Origin: an uncultured Eubacterium sp.
Lineage (GTDB): Bacteria > Bacillota_A > Clostridia > Lachnospirales > Lachnospiraceae
Direction of reading: 5' to 3'
Assembly: GCA_948759685.1 (NCBI GenBank)
Contig: CAQBGY010000030.1
Span: forward strand, 1-20,375
Length of the DNA: 20,375 nucleotides
Position numbers and translations under genes: made by a program. The notes beneath the pieces are model-generated. The model did no database searches. It saw only the letters and a list, made by a program, of their open reading frames with translations, and was not told the DNA's origin. Shown here one piece after another: positions 7,687 through 15,900 of this stretch (position 1 is the first letter of the stretch; every line of letters begins with the position of its first letter).

Positions 7687-10329
7687 CTATTTATTCATGT
7701 AGTCTTCATTAATCATGTTCCGTTTAAAGAAATTATGATATAACGTATTTCCATTATTTATAATTACTATATTTTGCTTTGATCTAGTTATAGCCGTATA
7801 AATTACTTCTGGCTTATTTAGAGATTTATTTATTGTATACCCGTTACCATCACCCTCAGGTTGTAATAATATAATTACATTTGCAGCGTCCCATCCCTGG
7901 AAACTATGAATTGTTGAGAATTTTAATCCTCTATCCATCATAGTAAATTTCAACTTCTTTACAGTGTCATCCTTTAATTTATTTTTTTCATCTATTGGTA
8001 TAAATGTTGTTATGGTTGGCTCATTTGTTGTTTTCCGATAGTTGTATTCTATGTCTTTTAGGATAATAGAATTTTGGCCTAAAATTACTGTCTCATTGAC
8101 ATCAAAGCCTTCAATTCTTAATATACTGGATATAATTTGTGTCAACTTATTTATATTTATGCCTGAATTATTATACATGTACTTTAAACAAGTAAACATA
8201 CCATCTTGGAGCAATTCTGCTTTTTCAAAATTGTCAGCATTTATAAAACCAAAATCATTTTGAAATTTCTTAGCTAAACTTGTCAATTGATTATTTGCAA
8301 ATCTGTGGCATTTGCTTAATTGCCGATTCCATTCTCCTCCAATAACTCCTATACGAATATCTCCATTTGAATCAGTATCTCTATTATATATATTCTGTTT
8401 AGGATCTCCAAAAACTACAAACTCACCATTTTCTTTCAGGAATTTATTATAAAGAATTTGAAGCCACTCACTTTTATAACTTTGAACTTCATCAATAAAT
8501 ATGGCATCAAAATGTTCTATATCATTTTCTTTATTATCAAAAAAAGTTGTATTATCAAATGAATTAAAATATACATGTTTCCCAATAGTTTGAGCCTGTT
8601 CCTTAAAAAAATAGTGATAGTGACTAATATGTAGCTTGTTCCAATAGAAATCAGCTCTTACATCATTGATGCGATATCGTAAATAGTTGGATAAAGTTTT
8701 ATTGTATGTCAAAATAAGTATATTACCACCAGTTCTAATTTGAGCATTTACAGCCCTAGTTGCAAGAACTTGTGTTTTACCAGCCCCTGCAACACCGCTA
8801 ATTTTTTGTTTCCTTTTAGCTATACTTTGTGAAAGATTCCTTTGTATCGTAGTTAAATTTATAGATTTACCTTGTCTGTAAGAATGCCATTTGGGTGTTA
8901 ATTCTTTTAATATACTATAAAACAACTGCTTATCGAAAGACTCACGCTCTTGATTTAAATTCAACCAATTTAATGCAGACATCATTCTTGTTTTATTATT
9001 TATGACATCCTTACCTAACAAAGAAATAAATTTAGTATCTTCTTTTTCAAATATTTCTTTTATCTCCTCAGTCGTATTTTCTGTAAAAAAAATAGCAGTT
9101 TTTACCAATGAATAATTCTTCTTATCCTCTTCTGCTTTCTTGAATAATAATTCATTTTGTCTAAAAAATTCAAGACCTGTTTCTACGATGTCTTTTATAA
9201 ATATATTATTTTCGTCCTCAATTGGATTAATATCATTCTCTTCAAGTTCATTATCTTCGTTAACATCATCAAACACATCTGATTTTGTTAAAAATCTATT
9301 GCAGATGTTTATTATCAATATCCCTTTCTTCTCACATATCAATACCAAGTCTGCTTTCTTTCCATATATTTTTTGTTTTATGAGAATAATGTCATTAGGT
9401 GAAATCTGATTTAATAAATACAAGTATATTAAACGTAATTCTTCAGATATAATACCATTCTGAACTGCGAGACGTGGATCATATTCATTATATACCGTAT
9501 TTTTACTGTCTGTAAAATCCGGTACCATAATATTTTCAATATTATTTACATTTAAAGGATTTCCATTGTAAACAAAACATTTGGTTTTACATGTAAACGT
9601 ATAAAATGTGTCTGATGTTTTTCCATATTGGGAATCGTCTACATTAGAAAAATAATCCTGTTCACCAAAGATACTACAGAACTGTTCAATCTTATATGCA
9701 TTACTATTTTTAGGCCCGATGCATAGAATAATATTATTTCTGCTTTTATCACCTACAATATTTGCCAGTTTACCTAAATCAATGCTATCAATATCTAGTA
9801 TATTAGAAAATATATGAATAACATTTTTATATCTGTAACCTAATTCATGAATTTCATTTTCTTTTCCTGCTCCAGGTAAATAATTTTGTATTGGCTGTAT
9901 ACATACAGCACCATTAGTTGCAATTGTAAGATTTATTTCTGCCCTTTCCAATGCAATTTTTGACGGTTCTATAAGTGTTATTTGTTTTAACCATTGTAGT
10001 AAATCATGTTCTTTAAAGCAGTCAACAACACACATTGAACCAATACCTTGCCCGCATCCCCAATCAACAATTTCAATACTCCCTGATATATTATCAAAAG
10101 GAAAGTTCTGTAAAGCTGATCTACATTTTATCATATGCATTTCCCCATAGGCAGCAATATAACAATTTAAAGCATCTTCATTGTCTAATAAAGCAACACC
10201 ATTATGAAGATCTGGAAATCTATATGGTCTTGTCTTATAATCTGAAGGCGTTAAACTTCTACATGTTTCTATTACATCTTGCATAGAAAGAGATGCTTTC
10301 GCTTTTATATGTTCATAGTATTCTCTCAT
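7687..10329 (-). CDS. Methyltransferase-like / NERD-like / SF1 helicase fusion protein
   Basis: 880 residues, ATG start 4 nt after the upstream DUF1848 stop. Residues about 40-250 resemble a class I SAM-dependent methyltransferase: motif I IVDWGCGQGIGS (87-97), acidic E121 in TLIEPS, and VIHIFSNILDI. Residues about 310-345 resemble a NERD nuclease core (KKADLVLI then GILIINICN), but the usual E-x-K is N341-I-C343, so the nuclease is probably dead. From about 495 on it is a UvrD/Rep-type SF1 helicase: Walker A GVAGAGKT (512-519), DEVQ (613-616), GDPKQNIY (641-648), TIHSFQGWDAANVI (807-820) and YTAITRSKQ (844-852). The helicase motifs all look intact. A DNA- or RNA-translocating role with the nuclease encoded next to it is inferred. 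The methyltransferase could serve as a ligand-binding domain instead. Confidence 0.82.
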   Translation of the reverse strand: MREYYEHIKAKASLSMQDVIETCRSLTPSDYKTRPYRFPDLHNGVALLDNEDALNCYIAAYGEMHMIKCRSALQNFPFDNISGSIEIVDWGCGQGIGSMCVVDCFKEHDLLQWLKQITLIEPSKIALERAEINLTIATNGAVCIQPIQNYLPGAGKENEIHELGYRYKNVIHIFSNILDIDSIDLGKLANIVGDKSRNNIILCIGPKNSNAYKIEQFCSIFGEQDYFSNVDDSQYGKTSDTFYTFTCKTKCFVYNGNPLNVNNIENIMVPDFTDSKNTVYNEYDPRLAVQNGIISEELRLIYLYLLNQISPNDIILIKQKIYGKKADLVLICEKKGILIINICNRFLTKSDVFDDVNEDNELEENDINPIEDENNIFIKDIVETGLEFFRQNELLFKKAEEDKKNYSLVKTAIFFTENTTEEIKEIFEKEDTKFISLLGKDVINNKTRMMSALNWLNLNQERESFDKQLFYSILKELTPKWHSYRQGKSINLTTIQRNLSQSIAKRKQKISGVAGAGKTQVLATRAVNAQIRTGGNILILTYNKTLSNYLRYRINDVRADFYWNKLHISHYHYFFKEQAQTIGKHVYFNSFDNTTFFDNKENDIEHFDAIFIDEVQSYKSEWLQILYNKFLKENGEFVVFGDPKQNIYNRDTDSNGDIRIGVIGGEWNRQLSKCHRFANNQLTSLAKKFQNDFGFINADNFEKAELLQDGMFTCLKYMYNNSGININKLTQIISSILRIEGFDVNETVILGQNSIILKDIEYNYRKTTNEPTITTFIPIDEKNKLKDDTVKKLKFTMMDRGLKFSTIHSFQGWDAANVIILLQPEGDGNGYTINKSLNKPEVIYTAITRSKQNIVIINNGNTLYHNFFKRNMINEDYMNK

Positions 10330-10333
10330 TCCT

Positions 10334-11350
10334 TTATCTACCGGTTATATTTTCATTGTGCGGATTTTCTCTATGTTTCATATAATTCTGTTTAGCAATC
10401 TCCTTGCTCGAATTTGCGTAACAGTATTCACAAAGATGCGGACATGTATTGTACTCTCCTATATCCTTGCTGTCTATACATCCGCAGACTTTCCTTTGAC
10501 CTTTATCTTTCTTGTTTTTCTTATATTCAACACTAATCTCCCCAAATATATCCTCCGTTACTTCTACACCTATATGGTTCATCAGCAGCATGTCATCAGA
10601 AAAGTACTTTATCATCAACTCGTCATCTATACACTTGTTATGCTTGATACCAAACATATCAAGGTCTATCTTTTCTGCACACGTAACCAGCTCGAGTTTC
10701 CATTCCTTGTTCATATCCACGAGCCCGGTAGCAAACTCTATCATATCTTCCTGTGAAAACTCTCTATACTGAATATTGTTCTTATAGAGATTGTTCTGTA
10801 CCTTCTTATATGACGAAATATCAGCAAAACTAAAGACCAGTTTCTCTGTATATCCGCTCAATTTGACTCCTATATTGTAAATTTTCTCCAGGAGATCATC
10901 TACTATCAAACCTTTGGCTAATATCAGTGGGTCAAATCTCCATATTACTTTCCCATATCCTAACCTATCAACCAATCTCTTGAATGTATCCATTCTATTA
11001 CTTAATGATGGTACACCCATCTCCAGTTTCTCTTCATGATAGTCATTCAAAGTGAACTGGATATAGCTATTTACACCTCTATTATCTAAATAGTCAAGTA
11101 ATCCTCCTTCCTTAAGAAGTGGAGCCGGATTCTTTGACCAGAATACAATAAGCCTTGTCTTATCGTATGCCACATAAGATTTTACCCCATTGAAAGGGTT
11201 TTTCCAAACCGAATATCCTTTCTGCAGCCTTTCCTGAAACCAGTCTGCATAAAAGGCAGGTATATCTGTAGCACGGCTTGCTGATACAATTATTGGTGCA
11301 CCTGCTTCTACACTTATACCATCGTCTGTATTTATCGTTATCTTTTCCAT
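10334..11350 (-). CDS. DUF1848 family radical-SAM-like iron-sulphur protein
   Basis: 338 residues, ATG start. The start has SASRATDIPAFYADWF, followed by RLIVFWSKNPAPLL and VIWRFDPLIL, all typical of DUF1848. The C-terminal part has KVCGCIDSKDIGEY followed by CPHLCEYCYAN, giving a CxxxCxxC cluster at C303, C307 and C310, with C289 and C291 close by. The family is thought to bind a 4Fe-4S cluster, with the motif unusually placed near the C-terminus. Its reaction is not known to me. It ends 4 nt before the helicase-fusion start and begins 18 nt after the protease relic, so it belongs to the same transcription unit. A contribution to defence, for example by modifying a nucleic acid, is only a guess. 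Confidence 0.85.
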   Translation of the reverse strand: MEKITINTDDGISVEAGAPIIVSASRATDIPAFYADWFQERLQKGYSVWKNPFNGVKSYVAYDKTRLIVFWSKNPAPLLKEGGLLDYLDNRGVNSYIQFTLNDYHEEKLEMGVPSLSNRMDTFKRLVDRLGYGKVIWRFDPLILAKGLIVDDLLEKIYNIGVKLSGYTEKLVFSFADISSYKKVQNNLYKNNIQYREFSQEDMIEFATGLVDMNKEWKLELVTCAEKIDLDMFGIKHNKCIDDELMIKYFSDDMLLMNHIGVEVTEDIFGEISVEYKKNKKDKGQRKVCGCIDSKDIGEYNTCPHLCEYCYANSSKEIAKQNYMKHRENPHNENITGR

Positions 11351-11368
11351 TTTTACTGTTTACTGAAA

Positions 11369-11947
11369 TCAGTTCGTTTCTAATAACTCTAAAATTACTT
11401 TTGAGGATAAGAATACACATAAACTCAGTGGCCATTCTGTATTGCATGATGTATTATCGTCATTACAATTCCCAGCACATAATATCCCTACAACTTCTCC
11501 ATTCAGAAATACAGGGCTTCCACTACTGCCAGGCTTAAGCTGTTCATCAGTATTTACTGCATAGTAATTTCCATCTTTTAATCCATTTACTACAGCATTA
11601 CACTCTACATATTCTTCTCCTAACATTCGCCGACTACAGCTTTTCAACACATCACCTTTTTCTGGAACAACATCAGAAAGAACCAGCGGACTATTGGCAT
11701 TTGGAACAGATTATACAGCAATATCATAACTCTCAGATTCATTTTCATCATTGTGGAAAACAATAGGATTTATCAAAGGTATATTTTTACCATTCCATCT
11801 AATCCTTGGGTTTTCACATTTAGATATCACATGACCTGCTGTTATAAACATATCTCCGACCATTACACCGCAACCTTCATTATAGTTATCGGATATAATG
11901 GATAGAACGTATTGCTTCATTTTTGTTATATCTTGAATCTTTTCCAT
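11369..11947 (-). pseudogene. Trypsin-like serine protease gene interrupted by one in-frame stop
   Basis: About 192 codons from the ATG at 11947; an ATG four codons upstream at 11959 is also possible. The trypsin-like triad is present: H39 in MFITAGHVI, D75 in SYDIAV, and S142 in KPGSSGSPVFLNG. A TAA at 11711-11713, directly after DIAV, interrupts the frame; the same frame continues at once with SVPNANSPLVLSDVV. Only this one codon separates it from an intact gene, so the loss is recent, or it is a base error, or the stop is read through. No signal peptide is seen, so the enzyme would have been cytoplasmic, like proteases of several defence systems. It precedes DUF1848 by 18 nt. If truncated, the product lacks the catalytic Ser and is inactive. 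Confidence 0.8.
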
Positions 11948-11973
11948 ATTATTTATCAAAAATAATATATAAC

Positions 11974-12195
11974 TAACCTTTCTTTGTATATTCGTAAGTA
12001 TCCTTCATCATGAAATTCTTTCTAACACATCACCCCCACTGATCATGTTCCCATGTATTTACACTTGGAGGCTCTTGTTGACCATACTCCTTCCTCTTCG
12101 CCTATCTTCACCCTATACATAGGGAGTAGCCTTGCTTTTCTGGTGAAAGCGTTGTCGCTTCCACACTGGTTTCCGTATATATCTATAATTTCCAT
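11974..12195 (-). pseudogene. Decayed N-terminal copy of the PGN_0703-type nuclease gene
   Basis: This stretch is similar, at the DNA level and in the same orientation, to 7464-7672, the start of the intact nuclease gene. The reading frame from an ATG at 12195 begins MEIIDIYGNQCGSDNAFTRK and continues with MYRVKIGEEEG, then ends at a TGA at 12043 after small deletions. DNA similarity runs on to about 11974 through the region matching residues 50-70 of the intact copy and then stops. It sits between the CHAT-like gene and the protease gene. The relic shows that a second nuclease gene once stood here, or that a duplication or gene replacement used this sequence as an end point. Confidence 0.85.
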
Positions 12196-12220
12196 TATAT
12201 CTTCAATATTATTCTATCTA

Positions 12221-12787
12221 TTACTTATAATATTTGAACCCTAATGTATCCTGTAACCCTCCAAAATTCTTTTGAAGATTATTGAAGACTGCTGATGTTT
12301 TGGTTCTTATAAGATACTCACCAAAGTAAGCTAAATCATGAATTGCTGATAGCGAACTGTCCACAGACCTTGTGTAACCTGACAATATTTTTGCTTTAGA
12401 GTTCTCCTTAAATACTTCTGCTCTTATCGGTGAACCTAATAGTGTTCTACAGCTGCTAAAATGTACAAGGCGGTTCTCAAATACATTGTCGCCTATTTCC
12501 ATAAGGGTATCAAGTTGCAAATCCTCTTTTTCTCCTTCCAATTGAATAGCATTTGTATTGCCGTGAAAACTGAAATACAGAATGCTGTAATTATTCATGT
12601 ATTCCTTCTTACTGAACTGCTCCAGATAATATTTCAATTCTCCAAGTGTTGCAACTCTTCTGTAAATGTATGGTATGCCATACATCTCACTTATATATTT
12701 CATCAACGGCTCAGAGTTAAGACTACGTCTGTTCCCTCTTTTCGTAATCTGCCATTCTGTTTCTATACAAATTATACCATGTTTCAT
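12221..12787 (-). CDS. Caspase/CHAT-like cysteine protease-type protein
   Basis: 188 residues, ATG start. It opens with KHGIICIETEW. Residues 69-76 read ILYFSFHG, placing H75-G76 after a hydrophobic strand, and residues 107-113 read LVHFSSC, placing C113 after the next strand. A His-Gly/Ser-Cys pair of this kind is the catalytic dyad pattern of clan CD proteases (caspases, CHAT, separase-like). The short ILSGYTRSVD segment after the Cys also fits the fold. The protein is about as long as a bare protease domain, with no sensor domain attached, so a separate partner would have to activate it. It lies 65 nt downstream of the DCL-HNH gene. CHAT-type proteases act in several prokaryotic immune systems; a similar role here is inferred. 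An inactive homologue is possible. Confidence 0.6.
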   Translation of the reverse strand: MKHGIICIETEWQITKRGNRRSLNSEPLMKYISEMYGIPYIYRRVATLGELKYYLEQFSKKEYMNNYSILYFSFHGNTNAIQLEGEKEDLQLDTLMEIGDNVFENRLVHFSSCRTLLGSPIRAEVFKENSKAKILSGYTRSVDSSLSAIHDLAYFGEYLIRTKTSAVFNNLQKNFGGLQDTLGFKYYK

Positions 12788-12852
12788 AATTATAAGTTAG
12801 CTGTAATTTAATTATTTCATACTTTTTTATATCAGCTCAAAACTGTCTGATA

Positions 12853-13488
12853 TTACATCATCTTCCTTTTTCGTGTCGAAAGATTTTCTTTTCTATGTAT
12901 TGCCCTCAGATGTGTATGCTCATTATGGAATTTTATAAAGTTCTCCTTAATATCTTCATCCGTAAAATATGTGGTTGTCTCGTTGTCTTTTGTCTCACAT
13001 ACATATTTGTGAAGATTATCTACCCCGCCATTCTTATCAATCCATAATGACACTACATCCTTAAAATCCAGGTCATAGTGGTCAATATGGACATCTTTGA
13101 TGTTTTTTATAACAACTCCTGAAAGTGGACAAACAAGTGGGAATGTTAGGTTTTCTCTAAGGCCTTTAATTATGTAATCTATAGACTCCCTACAAGCTGC
13201 ACTAATATCCTTTATCTTTTTATTCTTCTTGCTGTCTAAACAAGACATGAATGATATATCCGTTTCTGTTCCGTCTTCTCTCGTGATATAAAAGCATTTT
13301 GTCCCGTAGGTTGCTTTTTTTATTGATATCATTCTTATCCTCTGGCCTTTTGTCTTTGACTCATAATCGTCATGTCCTTTGAATACATCACAAAGAAATT
13401 CAAAGTCTTCACCACCTTCTAATGATGCAACTCCAGAGTTCAATATTTGCCTGCATTTGTTTTTTATTTCTGTCTTATTCATGTTCAT
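12853..13488 (-). CDS. DCL (DUF3223)-like domain protein with C-terminal HNH-like nuclease
   Basis: 211 residues, with an ATG overlapping the upstream stop as ATGA (13485-13488), a sign of translational coupling. Residues about 15-115 fit the DCL/DUF3223 pattern: LCDVFKGHDDYESKTKG, GTKCFYITREDGTETDISF and the following Cys. Residues 119-211 carry an HNH-like pattern: C120 in VCPLSG, H134 and H137 in VHIDHYDLDF, and N202 in AIHRKENLS, with no obvious second zinc-binding Cys pair. The protein is Lys-rich at its end (TRKRKM), as in DNA-binding proteins. Nuclease activity is inferred; the DCL part may bind nucleic acid. It is co-transcribed with the small coiled-coil gene and probably with the CHAT-like gene. 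Confidence 0.65.
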   Translation of the reverse strand: MNMNKTEIKNKCRQILNSGVASLEGGEDFEFLCDVFKGHDDYESKTKGQRIRMISIKKATYGTKCFYITREDGTETDISFMSCLDSKKNKKIKDISAACRESIDYIIKGLRENLTFPLVCPLSGVVIKNIKDVHIDHYDLDFKDVVSLWIDKNGGVDNLHKYVCETKDNETTTYFTDEDIKENFIKFHNEHTHLRAIHRKENLSTRKRKMM

Positions 13489-13694
13489 GAGATTATTAAA
13501 GTTATAATTAATATCACCAGCACTACCAGCACCACATAAAGTTCCACTGGTTTCGAATGTTTCTCGGCCTGCTTAAACTGCTCCTCCAGCCTTGTCGCCA
13601 AAGCCTTAGCGTCCGCAAGTTCCTTTGACAACTTTGCATTCTGTGTCGTTATCTCGGTAAGTGACTTCTGCAGAGCTGCATTTGTCTGCTGCAT
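13485..13694 (-). CDS. Small coiled-coil, tail-anchored membrane protein (69 residues)
   Basis: ATG at 13694. Residues about 5-45 form a heptad-like coiled coil (NAALQKSLTEITTQNAKL and onward), followed by a single hydrophobic segment at 51-68 (LYVVLVVLVILIITLIIS) that ends the protein. It would be a C-terminal membrane anchor facing the cytoplasm. The stop overlaps the start of the DCL-HNH gene by ATGA. G+C is higher than in the surrounding DNA. I do not recognise a family. A possible role is to tether or oligomerise a neighbour at the membrane. Start choice: an in-frame stop lies four codons upstream, so this ATG is the earliest possible. Confidence 0.6.
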   Translation of the reverse strand: MQQTNAALQKSLTEITTQNAKLSKELADAKALATRLEEQFKQAEKHSKPVELYVVLVVLVILIITLIIS

Positions 13695-14406
13695 CTTCGA
13701 AATGTTCTAGTTGAAACTCTTCGCATGTTCGTCTTAAATCTTTATTTATTCCCTATAGTATACATATTCTTAAAATGTAATACTCAATCGAATTTAAAAC
13801 AATCTAGTAAGTTATCAATTATCCCATAATTGCTTATTAATGAGCATAAAGTTAATAATTATAAATTGATGAATATTATATTTCTCATATTTTATATTTA
13901 AATATTACCTAATACTGTCATTCAATCCCACTCATACAACTTGTTATAAGAAATAAAAATTGCAAATTATTATAAGTTTTACCAGGATAAAGTATCTATC
14001 AAAATCTAATAATAACGCAAATATAATTATTACTTAACAACTTAAAATATAGCCAACAAAATAATGAAAAAAAATGCTCAACAAATTGTGATTCATTCAT
14101 TGTATAGAAACACATACCAAAAAGTCTTTTATATCATTGTCATCAATATTCTCGGGTATACAACAAAAATATCCAACAATAAACATCTATTCAAGAGGAT
14201 AGATAAAAATCTATTTGTAATATTGCAGAAAAATGAGCAAAACATGTTCCGTTTGTTTAAGATTATAAGAAACTATAGGGAAGAGATTAGTTCTATAGAA
14301 ATCAAACAATTAATCACAGATAAAATAATGATAAAAGCAGCTCTATCACCATATATTTTGATATATACTTTTTCCCTAAACTACCATAGCACAACGCATT
14401 TATAAA

Positions 14407-14452
14407 AGGGCTTGCCCTGTTCACTTTTTTAAAAGAGGGAAGCCTAATTCCC
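14407..14452. terminator. Two small GC-rich hairpins
   Basis: AGGGC-TT-GCCCT (14407-14418) is followed by a T run (CACTTTTTT), and GGGAA/TTCCC (14437-14452) has a 6-nt loop. They stand out in otherwise AT-rich DNA. The first resembles a plus-strand terminator, though no certain gene precedes it. Confidence 0.3.
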
Positions 14453-15122
14453 CCTTCCTAAAAAGGGCGTTAGAAAAAGACAGTTTAAAATGGCAGCAAG
14501 CTGGATAATTTTGTTATGTAATTTACAGAACAGAGAATCGAATTTTTGCCATAATTTGGATCAAAAAATTATCAGCTGTACCAATATTAGCAATACACAA
14601 AAACAATCGTAAGAAAGGCTTAAAACTAGCTAAATTAAAAAGTTATTCTCCAGCAGCTACAGTCGTTTTATCATATTAAGAGCAATAGAAAACCAATACA
14701 GACTTGGATCTTTTTTAATTAAAAGTCCCCAATATATCATATACGACTGAAACAATTTATATGGGGGTGTCCAACAAAATTATACAACAGGATAACCTCA
14801 AGAAATAGATTTTTTATTGTATACTATACCTATCAAAAATATGATTAGAACAAAATAACAATGTACAAGAAAACAGGGCTTAAAGTAGCAAACAAATAAA
14901 CTTGAACGCCCCAAATGTAAGTATAGTATAGAAAGGATAATATTATCTAACAAAAAAACTTTTTTAAGATGTATTAAAACCATACTTTTATTCTAAATTG
15001 ACATAATCAAAATCCAAACAATAACCTCATCATTTCATCAATTCATCAAAAAACAATTGTATCACATAACGTAGAATTGTATAAAAAAGCAATAAGCACT
15101 TTTATATTTAAACGACATTTCA

Positions 15123-15130
15123 TACTTTTG
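15123..15130 (+). promoter_or_regulatory. Possible -7 box for the glutaredoxin-like gene
   Basis: TACTTTTG matches TAnnTTTG and lies 67 nt upstream of the ATG at 15198. No clear TTTG is seen at the -33 distance, so support is weak. Confidence 0.3.
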
Positions 15131-15197
15131 AGATACATCTTTTGTTTTTCACTATTAATGCCCAGCACAATAGTAATAATTTATAACAATATACGCC

Positions 15198-15497
15198 ATG
15201 ATTAAAATTTATAGTATGAATACTTGTCCAGACTGTATTTATGTTGAAGAGCAGATACAGGGAGACGACAGATATGAGATTATAGACATAGGTTCGCATG
15301 TAAAACATTTAAAGGAATTTCTAAGGATCCGTGATAACAGCCCTGTTTTTAATGAAGCGAAAAAAGTTGGAGCTGCAGGTATTCCATGCTTTGTTCTAGA
15401 GGATGGTTCTGTTACACTCATACCAGAAGAAGCCGGACTTACTTCAAGACCAATTACAGAAGGAATGTCATGTAATATAGACGGAAGTGGTTGCTGA
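15198..15497 (+). CDS. Glutaredoxin-like protein
   Basis: 99 residues, ATG start. MIKIYSMNTCPDC gives the first strand followed by the CPDC redox motif (C10, C13), and AAGIPCFVLEDG (59-70) gives the cis-Pro loop (P63) before the next strand. The fold is small and cytoplasmic, with two extra Cys near the C-terminus (MSCNIDGSGC). It would reduce disulphides or handle glutathione- or thiol-linked substrates; the substrate is not evident. It stands alone, bounded by the AT-rich stretch upstream and a long hairpin 24 nt downstream, so it is likely a single-gene unit. Family assignment is good. Confidence 0.85.
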   Translation: MIKIYSMNTCPDCIYVEEQIQGDDRYEIIDIGSHVKHLKEFLRIRDNSPVFNEAKKVGAAGIPCFVLEDGSVTLIPEEAGLTSRPITEGMSCNIDGSGC

Positions 15498-15521
15498 TAC
15501 AAACTATATTTTGAGGCATCT

Positions 15522-15575
15522 AACCTATCATATAATAAAGCTAAAACATGAGATCTGTTTATTATATGATAGGTT
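15522..15575. terminator. Perfect 18-bp inverted repeat after the glutaredoxin-like gene
   Basis: AACCTATCATATAATAAA at 15522-15539 and its exact complement at 15558-15575 flank an 18-nt loop. The hairpin starts 24 nt after the glutaredoxin stop. The perfect long stem fits a terminator or mRNA-stabilising structure, although no T run follows. Confidence 0.55.
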
Positions 15576-15900
15576 GTACCCCAAAATGACCTCTAATCAC
15601 AAATCGATCTTAGATAATAATTGGCAGTTCCATATGAATGTTTACTATCTTTCTCCTCTATGAATCGTGTATATTGGAAATACAGCTTCTGATATAATGC
15701 AATGATGATGAATATGGTATACTTACCTGCCGCTTGTTGTATGGGAAAATTTTGCCAATGAGGATTTATAAAGATGTAATCCTAGCAAAGGGCTCAACTA
15801 TATTGAGAAATTAATGGAATATCTTTTTAAGTCATCCGATGAACATTGAAGATATTTCCGTATTTTTGAAATCATAATTTAATCATTAACAGAATGTGTT
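15576..15900 (+). other. Non-coding or degenerate stretch before the PNPOx-like gene
   Basis: No open frame of useful length. One frame near 15790-15870 reads LNYIEKLMEYLFKSSDEH between stop codons, so a decayed small gene is possible. No family recognised and no strong promoter seen. Confidence 0.3.

Larger units (their letters stand above)
13695..15197. other. AT-rich stretch without a convincing gene
   Basis: About 1.5 kb between the divergent minus-strand operon and the glutaredoxin-like gene. The only sizeable frame (14064-14405, plus strand, 113 codons) is Ile/Lys/Asn-rich, has no recognisable motif or nearby promoter, and is probably not a gene. A pair of short GC-rich hairpins lies at 14407-14452. 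The promoter of the minus-strand operon should be in the first 100 nt (13695-13800), where TACATTTT on the minus strand is a weak -7 candidate. The stretch could be relics of mobile DNA, an untranslated RNA, or simply an island junction. Confidence 0.4.

Noticed and set aside
7165..7743. 192-codon frame on the plus strand
   Set aside because: It lies entirely opposite the PGN_0703-type nuclease gene, its 7-nt gap and the end of the helicase gene, with no motif of its own.
10358..10756. 132-codon plus-strand frame
   Set aside because: Antisense to the DUF1848 gene, including its cysteine cluster.
11369..11959. Two separate small genes instead of one broken protease
   Set aside because: Both parts are in the same frame, and together give the full trypsin-like triad with only one stop codon between them.
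14064..14405. 113-codon plus-strand frame as a gene
   Set aside because: Ile/Lys/Asn-rich composition expected of random AT-rich DNA, no motif, no promoter and no coupled neighbour.
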